64,000 bases of DNA from contig NZ_RKME01000011.1 in NCBI RefSeq assembly GCF_003797825.1, forward strand, positions 62,001 through 126,000. Reading direction: 5' to 3'. Under the pieces are notes generated by a model that did no database searches, had not been told where the DNA came from, and saw nothing but the letters and a program-made list of their open reading frames with translations. Position numbers and translations under genes: made by a program. Below, piece after piece: positions 40,915 to 50,656 of this stretch (positions are counted from its first letter, which is position 1; every line of letters begins with the position of its first letter). Source of the DNA: Gordonia sp. OPL2. Lineage in GTDB: Bacteria > Actinomycetota > Actinomycetes > Mycobacteriales > Mycobacteriaceae.

Positions 40915-42342
40915 CTAGTCGACGAGGGTCGTCGGCGGCTCGACCTCCGCACGCGCCTGCGGGGTGGCCGATTCGGTGTCGTCGACGGTCTCGTTGCGCG
41001 GCACCAGCATCGTGGCCGCCGCCCCCGCCAGTGCGATGCCGGCGAAGATGTAGAAGGCGGCGTTCGACGAGATGCCGGCGCCGATGAGCAGACCTCCGAT
41101 CACCGGTCCGACGATGCCGCCGAGCCGGCCGAATCCGGCGCACCAGGCGACACCGGCGGCACGTGCCGAGGTCGGGTAGTAGTTCGACACGTATCCGTAG
41201 ATCAGGACCTGGGTGCCGATGGTGCCCGTCCCGGCGACGGCGACCGCGGCGAGCAACACGGGCAGCGGAAGTCCCAAGGTCAAACAGATCAGTGCGAATG
41301 TCGCCAGGCAGAACGAGGTGGCGACGATCCGCTGGGGCCCACGCCGATCCGCGAGGCGAGCAGCGATGAGACCGCCGACGATGGCGCCACCGTTGAGCAC
41401 CAGCAGGAACGAGAGCGATCCTTTCGCGTTGAACCCGGCCGACCTCATGATCTGCGGGAGCCAGGTGTTCAGACCGTAGGTGAGCAGCAGTCCGGCGAAG
41501 CTCATCAGGCCCAGCAGCAGCGTCGGCATCGCGTAGCGGCGTGACACGAGAACCGCGAAACCGACTCGCTCCGTGGGGGTTTCCGTCCCCATCGGAGGCG
41601 CTGCGACGGTGGGTGCGGCGGTGAGGTCGACGGGGATACCGGTGCGGGTGCTGATGGCCCGGGCCTCGTCGATACGGCCCCGCGACACCAGCCAGCGGGG
41701 TGACTCCGGCATCTTGAGCAACGCCAGCGGGAGCAGTGTGACCAGCGGCAGTGCCCCGATCCAGAACAGTCCGCGCCAGCCGATGTGGTCGGCGAGCAGG
41801 AGGGCGAGTACCGCGGCGACGACACCACCGAGGGGGACGCCGCTGTAGACGATCGCGTTGAACAGATTGCGCTTCGACGTCGGCGCGAACTCCGCGACCA
41901 GCGCGCCGACGGTCGCGACCAGACCGCCGATCCCGATGCCGGTCAGGCAGCGCAGCAGGCCGAAGGTGACGATGTCGGTGGCGAGGGCGGTGGCGCCCAT
42001 TCCGATGGAGAACCAGACGATGTTCATCAGCATCATCCGGCGTCGGCCGACGCGGTCACCGAAGGTTCCGGCGATGAAGGCGCCGATCATCACACCGATC
42101 AGCGCGTAGGAGCCCAGTGCACCCGCTGTGCCGGCGCTGAGCTGCCCGAGCTGGGTGGGGTCGTCGAGCAGGGTGGGCAGGACCGTGCCGTAGACGACCA
42201 GGTCGTACCCGTCGAACACGATGGCGATGGCGGCCAGCGTCACGATCCAGAGCACACTCCGTCTGTGCTCGGGTCCGGCCCACGTGGTGGGTGCCGTCGT
42301 CATCGGGGCCGGCGTCTGGGCTGTGGGCGATGGGTCGTTCAT
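40915..42342 (-). CDS. MFS transporter, aromatic acid:H+ symporter (AAHS) type
   Basis: A 475-aa 12-helix carrier with FDGYDLVVYGTVLP, the N-terminal GDRVGRRR loop motif, and MPESPRWLVSRGR in the central loop, all seen in the AAHS/sugar-porter subfamily (PcaK, BenK type). It probably takes up an aromatic or small organic acid with protons. Strong RBS AGGAGG before ATG 42342. No catabolic gene is adjacent, so the substrate is unknown; the mycobacterial-type conserved block resumes with mmpL3 downstream on the same strand after 139 bases. Confidence 0.87.
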   Translation of the reverse strand: MNDPSPTAQTPAPMTTAPTTWAGPEHRRSVLWIVTLAAIAIVFDGYDLVVYGTVLPTLLDDPTQLGQLSAGTAGALGSYALIGVMIGAFIAGTFGDRVGRRRMMLMNIVWFSIGMGATALATDIVTFGLLRCLTGIGIGGLVATVGALVAEFAPTSKRNLFNAIVYSGVPLGGVVAAVLALLLADHIGWRGLFWIGALPLVTLLPLALLKMPESPRWLVSRGRIDEARAISTRTGIPVDLTAAPTVAAPPMGTETPTERVGFAVLVSRRYAMPTLLLGLMSFAGLLLTYGLNTWLPQIMRSAGFNAKGSLSFLLVLNGGAIVGGLIAARLADRRGPQRIVATSFCLATFALICLTLGLPLPVLLAAVAVAGTGTIGTQVLIYGYVSNYYPTSARAAGVAWCAGFGRLGGIVGPVIGGLLIGAGISSNAAFYIFAGIALAGAAATMLVPRNETVDDTESATPQARAEVEPPTTLVD

Positions 42343-42481
42343 TGGCTGCCTCCTGGTGGTGTGCTGGGAGACAATCCTGCGGAAATGTGCCGCCGGTCAC
42401 ATCCGGTCTTTACCCAGTCTTGACCAAGGGGGTCATTGATACGGATCGCCGGTGGATTGATGGGGCGAGCGTGCCGCCCGC

Positions 42482-45400
42482 TCAGCTGTCCGAGCGGCTG
42501 CGACGCAGCAGATCCTGCACGCTGATCTGGCCGCCGTCGCCGTCGGCGTCCGACCGGGCGTGCCGATCGGTGCCGCGGCGCTTGCCGCCACCGTTACCCG
42601 ACCCGTTGCCTGCACCGTTTCCGTTGCCGGCGCCGTCCGTGCCGTCAGGACCCGGGCGGTCGTCGGCGGTGCGGTTACCGGTCAACGAGGGGCCGGCGTC
42701 GCTCAGTCCGCGGTCCATCGGCGAGCCGCCGCTCCGGGGCGTCGGTGTCGGGCCGGGACGCTGATCCTCCGGCTCGAGCGATGCCGCCAGCGGACGTTTG
42801 CCGGTGCTGTCGAGCGCCGGGCGACGGCCGAGTGGGGAGTCGTCACGACGTCGCGGTGGAGGCGTCGGGGCCGACGGCGGTGTCGGCGGCGCGGGTGGGG
42901 CGGCGGGCGACGGGCCCGGTGCAGGAGTCCGTGGCGGCTCGTCGCCACCCATGCGAATCCCGCTGGCACCGAGGCGCCAACTGCCGGTGTCGGGTCCACC
43001 CGACCGGGAGCGAGACGAGCGACCGCGCATCGGCGCCGCCGTCTGCGGCGGGCCGGCGGGTCGCGGTGCCGCGGTGCCGGGGGTACCTGCTCCGGGGGAA
43101 CCTGCTGGGGGCGTCGCGCCGGGCGCTGCCGGTCGCCGCTCGGGCGGCCGCTGGGTCGGCTGGCGGTCTGCCGGTACCGGGCCGGACCGCGCCGGGCCGG
43201 GTGCCGGCATCGGGCGATTCTGGGCCGACGTCCGATCGGGTGCCGGACGGTCGGGTGTGCGGCGCGGCTGTTCCGGCGGGCGGGGGCCACGGCTCTGCGG
43301 GGAGCGCGGGCCCGGACGGGGACCGGGCGCGGAAGGTCGTGTCGCGGTGGCGGTTCCGGCCGCAGCGGCTCCGGCGGCCGCCGTTGCGGCAGTTGCTCGC
43401 GGCGCGGCGGACATCGCCGACGTCGGCGCCTCGGCCACGATCGTGCCCGCCGAACGCGACCGGGCGGCCCGGGCGCTGTCGCGCATCTCGTCGGGCTCGT
43501 CGTCGAGGACGGTCTCGCCGAGTCCGATCTTGCGCTGCAGCGTCTGCATCCAGCGTGGCGCCCACCAGCAGTCGTCGCCGAGCAGCTTCATCACCGACGG
43601 CACGAGCAGCATGCGGATGATGGTCGCGTCCAGGATCAGCGCCGCGATCATGCCGTACGCGATGTACTTCATCATCACGATCTCCGACAGCCCGAAGGCG
43701 CCGGTGACGACGACGAGGATCGCGGCCGCCGCGGTGATGATGCGGCCGGTGTAGGCGGTGCCGACCCGGACGGCCTCGGTCGTGGTCGCACCCTTCTGTC
43801 TCGCCTCGACCATGCGGGACAACAGGAATATCTCGTAGTCGGTGGACAGACCGAAGATGATCGCGATGATCAGCACGAGGATCGCCGCGAAGAGCGGGCC
43901 GGGGGTGAAGTTCGCGAGTCCGGCGCCGTGGCCGTCGACGAAGATCCAGGTGAGGATGCCGAGTGTGGCGCCCAGACCGAGAGCGGTCATCAACGCCGCC
44001 TTGATCGGCAACACCAGAGAGCCGAACGCCAGGAACATCAGGAACCCGGTCACCAGGACCAGCAGGATCGCCATGATCGGCAATCTCGACATCAGCGCGT
44101 CGATGGAGTCCTGGGTCAACGTCGGCGTGCCGGCGACCCACATGGTGAGGCCCTGCGTGTCGATGGCACGAAGGTCCTTGATGGCCGCGGCCGCGGTGTC
44201 ACGGTCGACCAGGCCCGCCGACATCTGCAGGATCTGCGGTCCGTTGTCGCCGTACTGTCCGGTCAGCGCGCCGCCGTCGGAGCTCGGGCTGAACTGCTTG
44301 GTGAACCCGGGGATCTTGTTGGCCTCATCGGCGATGGAGGTGATCTTGTCGCCGCTCGCGTTGTCGTTCGGGTCGTAGGCGATGACGAGCTTGATCTCTT
44401 CGGTGCGCTCGGTGGGGAAGTACTTGTCGAAGTTCTCCTGCGCGACCCGGTTCGGATTGTCGGGCGGCAGGTACGCCTCGCTGATGCCGCCGAACTTGAT
44501 GCCACCGAACGGGATCGTCAGCACGAGCAGGATCAGCACGGTCGGCACCGCGGTCGCGACCGGATGCTGCATCACCCAGCCGGCGAGCCGGCCCCAGAAC
44601 CCGTTCTCGATCTCTTCCTTGGTCTTGGTGCGTCGCAGGAAGGGCAGACCGAGTGCGTCGATGCGCGGCCCGAGGATGGACAGGATCGCGGGCAGCACGG
44701 TGATCGACAGGATCGCCGCCAACGACACCGACGCGATCGCGCCGTACGCCACCGACTTGAGGAAGCCCTGCGGCATGATCAGCAGACACGCGAGGGCCGC
44801 GACGATGATGGTCGCCGAGAACACCACCGTCTGACCCGAGGTCATCACGGTTCTTCGGACCGCGGCCTTGGTCGAATAACCCTCCGCGAGTTCCTCTCGG
44901 AACCGGCTGACGATGAACAGGCCGTAGTCGATCGCGATACCCAGACCGATCAGCGTGACCACCGACTGGGCGAAGATGTTCAGCTCGGTGACCTGGGCCA
45001 GCACCTTCATGATGCCGAGGGATCCGGCGATGGTGAGACCGCCGATGAGGACGGGCAGACAGGCTGCGACCACACCGCCGAAGATGAAGAACAGCATGAT
45101 CGCCACCAAGGGCAGGGCGATCACCTCGGCTCTGTGGATGTCTTTGTCCATGCCGTCGGCCATCGATCCGGCCACCGGCTGGAGCCCGGCCATCTCGAAG
45201 GACGTGCCCTCGAGGTTGAATCTGTCCGGGATGTCGTCGAAGAACGGTTCGATGGTCTGGTAGTTCTTCAGGATCGTGGTGTCGTCGTCGCCCTTGACGC
45301 CGATGCTGATGAACGCGTGCTGGTTGTCGTCGGTGAAGGTGCGCGACCGGATGGTCTCCTGCGCGGCCTTCGATGTCGCGGTCTGATCCCGCAGATAGAA

Positions 45401-45745
45401 CGGGTCGATGACACCCGGGTCCTCGCGGTTGACGATGTCGCCGTGCTGGGAGATCAGGTCGTCGACGAAGTTCTCCACCTTCGCGCCGAACTCGGGGTCG
45501 TCGACGGTGGTGCCCTGCGGCGGGGTGATCAGCAGGATCACGTCGGAGCGGTGATCGCGGCCGAGTGAGGTGTCGGCGACCTGCGATCCCTTCACCGACT
45601 CCGACGTCGGGTCGAACCAGCCACTCTGGCTGAGGTACTTGCCCAGGTCCAGTCCGTAGAGACCGAGACCGGCCATCATCGCGATGAGTACGGCGATGAC
45701 CGCGAAGCGCATTCGATAGACGAAAGTGCCGATGGCTCCGAACAC
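42482..45745 (-). CDS. mmpL3: MmpL3-type trehalose monomycolate transporter
   Basis: A 1087-aa RND protein that flips trehalose monomycolate to the outside for mycolic acid layer assembly. It is essential in mycobacteria and the target of several drugs. Two repeats of one plus five helices; the proton-relay Asp-Tyr pairs are Asp273-Tyr274 in AIDYGLF and Asp636-Tyr637 in TDYEIF (Asp640-Tyr641 in M. tuberculosis). The C-terminal 300 or so residues are a Pro/Arg/Ala-rich disordered tail, longer than in M. tuberculosis. Position before a NYN protein and trmB matches Rv0206c-Rv0208c. A frame of 1002 residues on the other strand is a shadow. Confidence 0.94.
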   Translation of the reverse strand: MFGAIGTFVYRMRFAVIAVLIAMMAGLGLYGLDLGKYLSQSGWFDPTSESVKGSQVADTSLGRDHRSDVILLITPPQGTTVDDPEFGAKVENFVDDLISQHGDIVNREDPGVIDPFYLRDQTATSKAAQETIRSRTFTDDNQHAFISIGVKGDDDTTILKNYQTIEPFFDDIPDRFNLEGTSFEMAGLQPVAGSMADGMDKDIHRAEVIALPLVAIMLFFIFGGVVAACLPVLIGGLTIAGSLGIMKVLAQVTELNIFAQSVVTLIGLGIAIDYGLFIVSRFREELAEGYSTKAAVRRTVMTSGQTVVFSATIIVAALACLLIMPQGFLKSVAYGAIASVSLAAILSITVLPAILSILGPRIDALGLPFLRRTKTKEEIENGFWGRLAGWVMQHPVATAVPTVLILLVLTIPFGGIKFGGISEAYLPPDNPNRVAQENFDKYFPTERTEEIKLVIAYDPNDNASGDKITSIADEANKIPGFTKQFSPSSDGGALTGQYGDNGPQILQMSAGLVDRDTAAAAIKDLRAIDTQGLTMWVAGTPTLTQDSIDALMSRLPIMAILLVLVTGFLMFLAFGSLVLPIKAALMTALGLGATLGILTWIFVDGHGAGLANFTPGPLFAAILVLIIAIIFGLSTDYEIFLLSRMVEARQKGATTTEAVRVGTAYTGRIITAAAAILVVVTGAFGLSEIVMMKYIAYGMIAALILDATIIRMLLVPSVMKLLGDDCWWAPRWMQTLQRKIGLGETVLDDEPDEMRDSARAARSRSAGTIVAEAPTSAMSAAPRATAATAAAGAAAAGTATATRPSAPGPRPGPRSPQSRGPRPPEQPRRTPDRPAPDRTSAQNRPMPAPGPARSGPVPADRQPTQRPPERRPAAPGATPPAGSPGAGTPGTAAPRPAGPPQTAAPMRGRSSRSRSGGPDTGSWRLGASGIRMGGDEPPRTPAPGPSPAAPPAPPTPPSAPTPPPRRRDDSPLGRRPALDSTGKRPLAASLEPEDQRPGPTPTPRSGGSPMDRGLSDAGPSLTGNRTADDRPGPDGTDGAGNGNGAGNGSGNGGGKRRGTDRHARSDADGDGGQISVQDLLRRSRSDS

Positions 45746-45947
45746 GCCTGGGTCCTTCCTCTCTTCGGGTGATGCCGATCGCGTGGTGCGGATCGTGCTG
45801 TGTCGATCTGTTGTGTACCGGGGTCGGTCGGTCCTGGGGCGCAGGATGACGGTTGATTCTCGCAGGTCGTCCTGATAGCTGGCTGAGTCGGCGCGCGCCG
45901 GTGTGTCCGTCGGTGCGCAGGCGGCGCGGACGTCAGTCCAGCAGAAG

Positions 45948-46631
45948 TCAGTGCAGCAGTGCGCGCAGCGGCCGGAACGGTGTGAGCCATGCCCCGTCGT
46001 CGGGCAGCGAGTCGAGCCCGATGCGTGGCAGCGGCTCCCGGAACACCGCCGGGATGTCCTCCAGGTCGACGAACTCCAGTTCTTCGGTGGTCAGGGCCCA
46101 GCTGGCGTGCTCCCGGAATCCGATCACGGTGACCGGGATGCCGTCGGCCGCCACCTCCAGCAACGGCTCGCGGAACGCCTGTCCGTCCGCCGAGGCGACG
46201 ATGAGGCCAGCTAGTCCAACAGTGTGCCTGCGAAGTTCGATGTGGTCGAGCATGTCGGCGTCGACATCGCTGTCGTCGGTCAGCTTGGGCTTCGCGAAGA
46301 CGGCATATCCGACGTTGCGCAAGGCGTCGACCCACGGCCGCACGACGTCGGCGCTGCCGGGGACGATGTTGGTGAAGACGGTCGCCTCGGGTTCCACGGG
46401 GGAGTCGGGGAGCCCGCCGGAGATGTCGGCGGTCCGCTGCAGCAGCCACCGGCCCAACGCGTCGAAGCGCGGTCGGTGCGCCGCGGTCGGACGACCACCG
46501 AGGATGGCGCCGAGGCCCATGTCCATGTTGGGTGCGTCCCACACCAGCAGAACCCGCGCCGAGCCCGAACGGCCGGCGATGGACTCGCCGAATCCGTTGG
46601 GGGAGGGCGTATCCGGGGTGTCGTCGGTCAT
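45948..46631 (-). CDS. NYN-domain (PIN-like RNase) protein
   Basis: A 227-aa protein with a NYN/PIN-like core: VLLVWDAPNMDMG near the N-terminus (first Asp and Asn of the NYN site), KLTDDSDVDADMLDHIELRR and GLIVASADGQAFREPLLEV (acidic motif with AD). It would be a metal-dependent RNase, corresponding to Rv0207c next to trmB. ATG 46631 overlaps the trmB stop (ATGA), so the two are co-translated and the NYN gene is the distal one. About 200 bases separate it from mmpL3; the spacer has no recognisable gene. Confidence 0.85.
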   Translation of the reverse strand: MTDDTPDTPSPNGFGESIAGRSGSARVLLVWDAPNMDMGLGAILGGRPTAAHRPRFDALGRWLLQRTADISGGLPDSPVEPEATVFTNIVPGSADVVRPWVDALRNVGYAVFAKPKLTDDSDVDADMLDHIELRRHTVGLAGLIVASADGQAFREPLLEVAADGIPVTVIGFREHASWALTTEELEFVDLEDIPAVFREPLPRIGLDSLPDDGAWLTPFRPLRALLH

Positions 46632-47407
46632 GCTCGGTCGCTTTCGGTCGACGAGGCCGCCGCCGGTTGCGGCTTCACGTACACGAATTCGTTGACGCCG
46701 CGGCCCTCACGTTCGGCGCGGCCCTCGAACTTGGTGGTGGGCCGGGTCAGCGAGATCGGTGCGTCGAACGTCAGCGGGATCACGTGCGGACGATCGGCCC
46801 GCTGGGTCGCCAGACGTTCGGCGATCCACTCCGCATAGTCCGCGTGGTCGGTGGCGATGTGCAGGATGCCGCCGGGGGCGAGACGATCGGCCATGAGTTC
46901 GATGGTGCCGCTCTGCAGCAGCCGCCGCTTGTGATGTCGTGATTTCGGCCACGGATCCGGGAAGTACACCCGGATTCCGGTGAGACTGCCCGGCCCGAGC
47001 AACTCACGCAGCACGACGACGGCGTCGCCGCGCACCATCCGGATGTTGGTCAGGCCCTCCCGGTCGACGAGGCCGAGCAACTGGGCGAGTCCGGGTTTGT
47101 AGACCTCGACGGCGATGACGTCGACGTCGGGTTCCTCGGCGGCCATGGCCGCTGTCGAGATGCCCGTGCCGCTCCCGATCTCGAGGACACGCGGGGCCTC
47201 CCGGCCGAACAGTCCCGGCAGGTCGAGCGGGGGTTCGGGCACCTGGTCGGGACCGATCGCGAGGTCGCGTCCCAGGCGGGGCCAGAGCGTCTCCCAGTTG
47301 CGTTGCTGACCGGTCGTCAGGGTGCCCCGCCGGAACCGGAAACTCGTCACCCGCGGGTACAGACGTGACTGGTCGACACTGTCGTTCACCCGACCATCGT
47401 TGCGCAT
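46628..47407 (-). CDS. trmB: tRNA (guanine-N7)-methyltransferase
   Basis: A 259-aa SAM-dependent methyltransferase that makes m7G46 in tRNA. The SAM-binding motif is VLEIGSGTGIS; the catalytic-site signature YFPDPWPKSRHHKRRL is characteristic of TrmB. The N-terminus contains the family's SFRFRRGTLTTGQQR. The start is either ATG 47407 or GTG 47389; the ATG is taken as neither has a clear RBS. It is translationally coupled to the NYN gene downstream and divergent from the P-loop-like gene at 47502. Confidence 0.93.
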   Translation of the reverse strand: MRNDGRVNDSVDQSRLYPRVTSFRFRRGTLTTGQQRNWETLWPRLGRDLAIGPDQVPEPPLDLPGLFGREAPRVLEIGSGTGISTAAMAAEEPDVDVIAVEVYKPGLAQLLGLVDREGLTNIRMVRGDAVVVLRELLGPGSLTGIRVYFPDPWPKSRHHKRRLLQSGTIELMADRLAPGGILHIATDHADYAEWIAERLATQRADRPHVIPLTFDAPISLTRPTTKFEGRAEREGRGVNEFVYVKPQPAAASSTESDRA

Positions 47408-47501
47408 CGGGGGCCGTGGAGGACAGTCGGCGCGCCTGAGTAGCCGGTCAGCGGGGCGGGCAGCGCGGCGGGCACAGCCCAGTGACGCTAGATTGCGGGG
47501 C

Positions 47502-48401
47502 ATGCCGCACGCTGCGTCGACCGCCTCCCCGGGTGCCCTGTCGGGTGTCTGGTCGAGCGCTCTCGCGCGTGCCGTCGACTCGGGTGACCTGGCCGCCGTC
47601 GTCGGACCGACCGCGCCGGTGCGCGCCGACCTCGCCGCCGCGGCCCACCGGTATGCCCGACCACTGCAGATCGCGGTCTGCGGCCGGCCCGGCACCGGGC
47701 GCGACACCGTCGCCCGGGCGCTGCGGGAACGGCTGTCGGTCACCGCGATCGGACCCGGTGAGGCCGGCGAGGAAGCCGCAGACGCCGATCTCTGGCTGCT
47801 CGTGTTGTCGGGACTCCCGCGGCGCGACGACCACGCCATCCTCGCGACGTTGCCGCGCGACCGGACGATCGTCGTCCTCGGCAAGGCGGACACGCACGGG
47901 CTCGGCGACCCCACGCACGCCGACGACATCGCCGCCGACTGCGCCGAGCGGATCGGACTACCCGTCCAGCCGGTGTCGGCGCTGCTGGCGTGTGCCGATC
48001 TGTCCGACGACGAGACCGACTTCCTGCGCAGGCTGGCCGCGGCGGGCGAGACGATGCCGTCGATGTCGGCGCAGTTTCTCACCGGCGGAGCAGACCGTCC
48101 CGAGACCCTCGGTGACGAGCGGACCGTGCGAGCCGGTCTGCTCCGCCGGATCGATCAGCGGGGCATCGACATCGCGCTCGCTCTGCTCGCCGAGGGCGAC
48201 GAGTCGACGGCCGCCACGGTGAACCGGGAGCTGCACGCGGAGAGCGGAATCCACGCGCTCGTGCCGACGATCCGGGACCGGGTGGACATCGTGCGGTACT
48301 GGCGGCTGGTCGAACTGCGGACGCGTGTCGAGCTGCTGGCCGCCCGGGGTGCGGATCGTGACGCACTCGAGCATCTGCTGCAGATCGGCGAGGTGGCGTG
48401 A
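47502..48401 (+). CDS. P-loop NTPase-like protein with degenerate Walker A (Rv0209-like)
   Basis: A 299-aa soluble protein. The segment QIAVCGRPGTGRDTVARAL has the spacing of a Walker A P-loop but with Arg and Asp replacing the usual Lys and Ser/Thr. VVLGKADTHG resembles a GTPase N/TKxD base motif, and the region LLVLSGLPRRDDH could be a switch-II remnant. It is followed by helices to the C-terminus. Position between trmB and PEPCK is that of Rv0209, whose function I do not know. It overlaps the next gene by 1 base, suggesting that the two proteins work together. Confidence 0.65.
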   Translation: MPHAASTASPGALSGVWSSALARAVDSGDLAAVVGPTAPVRADLAAAAHRYARPLQIAVCGRPGTGRDTVARALRERLSVTAIGPGEAGEEAADADLWLLVLSGLPRRDDHAILATLPRDRTIVVLGKADTHGLGDPTHADDIAADCAERIGLPVQPVSALLACADLSDDETDFLRRLAAAGETMPSMSAQFLTGGADRPETLGDERTVRAGLLRRIDQRGIDIALALLAEGDESTAATVNRELHAESGIHALVPTIRDRVDIVRYWRLVELRTRVELLAARGADRDALEHLLQIGEVA

Positions 48402-49903
48402 TGGCGTCAGCTGGCCGAGCCGCGGACGCCGGACTGCTGTCGCGGGTGCACGGGCTCACCGGCTTCGACGCGGCCGCCGTCGCGGGTACCGGCACCACGG
48501 TCGCCGTGTTCGGGGTGGGCGGCAGCGGCGTGACGAGCCTCGTCGAGGCCTGCCACCTGCTCGACCCCTCCGCGCCCGTCGTCGAGGGCCGGTGGGGCCG
48601 GCACCACGATGACCGCGCCGTCGGCATCGCACTGATGGTCCTCGATCCGACGTCGTCGGTGGGTGATGAGGAGAAGGATGCCGTCGACGAACTGCGGTCG
48701 CGCTTCGGCATCGTGGCGCTCGTCGGCACCAAGATCGACGCCTTCTGGGAGTGGCCGCGCATCCTGCGTGCCCATCGCGCACTGCTCGACCCGCACGAGG
48801 AATTGCCGGTGTTCGCCGTGTCGTCGCTGGCCGCACTGTCCGGGGCGGACGACGAGTCCGGGGTGTCCGCGGTCCTCGAGTGGGCCGGCGACCACCTCGC
48901 GGCGCCCGACGACCTGCGGGCCGAGCGTGCTCGGATCGCGGCCGCGCTCGGCGCCGTCGAACACGCGGAGGTCGGCCTGTACCGCCAGACCGATACAGAG
49001 GCGTCCGCGACGGAGGTCGACGCGCTGACGCGTCGTCGGCGGCAGCTGCTGGAATCGCGCGACCGGGGACGCGGTGATCGGCTGAGCGCGGCCCGCACCG
49101 GCCTGGCCTCCGCACGCGGGCAGTCGCTCGCCGACGTCGCCGCAGGCACCCGCGCGCTGGCTGCCGCGGCCACCACCCGGTCGGCATCGCTGACCCGACG
49201 CACCCTCGACGACTACGTGCGGTGGCTGCGCGCCGAGACCGTCGCGCTCCGCGACCGCGTCGACGAGGCGACCGACGACCGCATCGACGAGGTCCGGGCC
49301 GCAGCCCTGCTCGGCCTCGACGCCGGGCCCGCCGAGTCGGGTGCACCGGACGCCCCACCGGAGGATCGCCGCCCGGAACCGCCGTTCTCCCGCCCGCTGC
49401 CCACGGGCAGGCGTGGCGGGGAGGATGCGCTGCTGGTGGTGATCGGGGCGTCGACCGGTCTGGGCCTGGGACGTCTGATCGTTGCACCGATGGCCTCGGT
49501 GCAGACGCTGCAGTGGATCAGCATGCCGCTGACCCTGCTGCTCGGGGTCGCGGCTGCCGCTCTGGTGATCCGGGTGCGGCGCGCCGCGGCGTTGCGCGCG
49601 GAGATCCGTGGCTGGAGCAACGACGCACTCGGGGAGACCCGGGGACGCCTCGACCATCGGGTGGGTGCACGGGTGGCCGCCGCCGAGCCGTACCTGACCA
49701 GCCAGATCACCCGCTACTACGATCGGCGGGCGAGGCACGTGGCCGGCCGGGTCGCCGAGATCGACGAGCGACTCCGGGCGCTGCGGTCCGGGACAGCCGA
49801 CCAGGCGCGTCGAGAGCAGCTGGGACGGATGCGCAGCACTCGTCGAGAACTCGCCGCACTCGCGGACGCGCTCGTCGGGGAGGACGATCGACCGCAGCAT
49901 TGA
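48401..49903 (+). CDS. Membrane-associated P-loop NTPase-like protein (Rv0210-like)
   Basis: A 500-aa protein. The N-terminal half is P-loop-like (TTVAVFGVGGSGVTSLV; the Walker Lys is Val) with ALVGTKIDAFWEW near a TKxD motif. The middle is a long helical, coiled-coil-like stretch (about 185-300); then two TM helices (about 345-390) and a last helical part rich in Arg and Glu. This layout recalls dynamin-like GTPases, but the missing Lys makes GTP hydrolysis doubtful. ATG 48401 shares a base with the upstream stop (TGATG), so co-translation with its smaller partner is likely. Corresponds to Rv0210 by position. Confidence 0.65.
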   Translation: MASAGRAADAGLLSRVHGLTGFDAAAVAGTGTTVAVFGVGGSGVTSLVEACHLLDPSAPVVEGRWGRHHDDRAVGIALMVLDPTSSVGDEEKDAVDELRSRFGIVALVGTKIDAFWEWPRILRAHRALLDPHEELPVFAVSSLAALSGADDESGVSAVLEWAGDHLAAPDDLRAERARIAAALGAVEHAEVGLYRQTDTEASATEVDALTRRRRQLLESRDRGRGDRLSAARTGLASARGQSLADVAAGTRALAAAATTRSASLTRRTLDDYVRWLRAETVALRDRVDEATDDRIDEVRAAALLGLDAGPAESGAPDAPPEDRRPEPPFSRPLPTGRRGGEDALLVVIGASTGLGLGRLIVAPMASVQTLQWISMPLTLLLGVAAAALVIRVRRAAALRAEIRGWSNDALGETRGRLDHRVGARVAAAEPYLTSQITRYYDRRARHVAGRVAEIDERLRALRSGTADQARREQLGRMRSTRRELAALADALVGEDDRPQH

Positions 49904-50072
49904 TCGTTCGGCAGTGATCGTCAGTGGTGATGGTCGGTGGTGGTCGTCGCGGGGCTCCGACCGTCGTGAGCGCGGTCGCGGCGGATCGGAGGGAACCGAT
50001 CGGTCCCCGCGTGCGTCTAAACAACACGGTGGTGTGCGGTGCCGGTAGGTACGGATGAGGGGAGTGCACGAG

Positions 50073-50492
50073 GTGGACATGTCGTTTCTGGGCGGTGATC
50101 CGCTGGAGAGCGGGCAGTCGGGCGACGCCGATCGCGTCTCGATCGATGCCGGTGAAGGCTTCACGGCCGACCCGGTCGGATATGTCGCACCCGCCGACGA
50201 CGCACACGCCCCGGCATTCGCCGAGCCGACCTCACCCGAGGACCACCTCTGGATGCATTCCGACGGGCGGGTCTGGGACCTCGGCCCGGCCGACGTCGAC
50301 ACCGATGCCGACGGCGTCCCCGATTCACTGACACGCAGCGGCGCCGGCGGCATGACCGTCTACACCGACTCCGACCACGACGGTCAGGTCGACAAGATCA
50401 CCGAGGTCGACGCCGACGGTATGTTCTCCTCGCGCACGCTCGACCCGACGAGCGGTACCTGGGTGCCGACCGACCGCGGTCGCCTCGGCTGA
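50073..50492 (+). CDS. DUF6802-like protein with Ca-binding-type repeats
   Basis: A protein of about 139 aa, acidic. Two loops, VDTDADGVPDS and DSDHDGQVD, have the DxDxDG pattern of calcium-binding thrombospondin type-3/dockerin-like repeats, and WMHSDGRVWDLG precedes them. The family (DUF6802) is actinobacterial and of unknown function. The start is uncertain: GTG 50073 has RBS AGGGGAG at 8 bases; ATG 50055 and ATG 50079 are alternatives. No signal peptide is evident. It stands alone before the PEPCK gene. Confidence 0.6.
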   Translation: MDMSFLGGDPLESGQSGDADRVSIDAGEGFTADPVGYVAPADDAHAPAFAEPTSPEDHLWMHSDGRVWDLGPADVDTDADGVPDSLTRSGAGGMTVYTDSDHDGQVDKITEVDADGMFSSRTLDPTSGTWVPTDRGRLG

Positions 50493-50656
50493 CCTGCCAC
50501 GCAGATCTGTCCGGGGGGTTGCGCACGCCCGGAGTGTGGGATATACCGCATCTCCATCACCCCGGTACCTAGCGGGCGCTCGGCGAACGTATCCTGTGGT
50601 GACGACGACATCGCGACGGCTACGCATCCCGCCGTCACCTCGGAGGAGACCCCATC

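Noticed and set aside
42560..45568. A 1002-residue plus-strand frame opposite mmpL3
   Set aside because: Arg/Gly/Asp/Glu-rich translation with no domain and no RBS; it is the complement of a well-supported MmpL3 gene.
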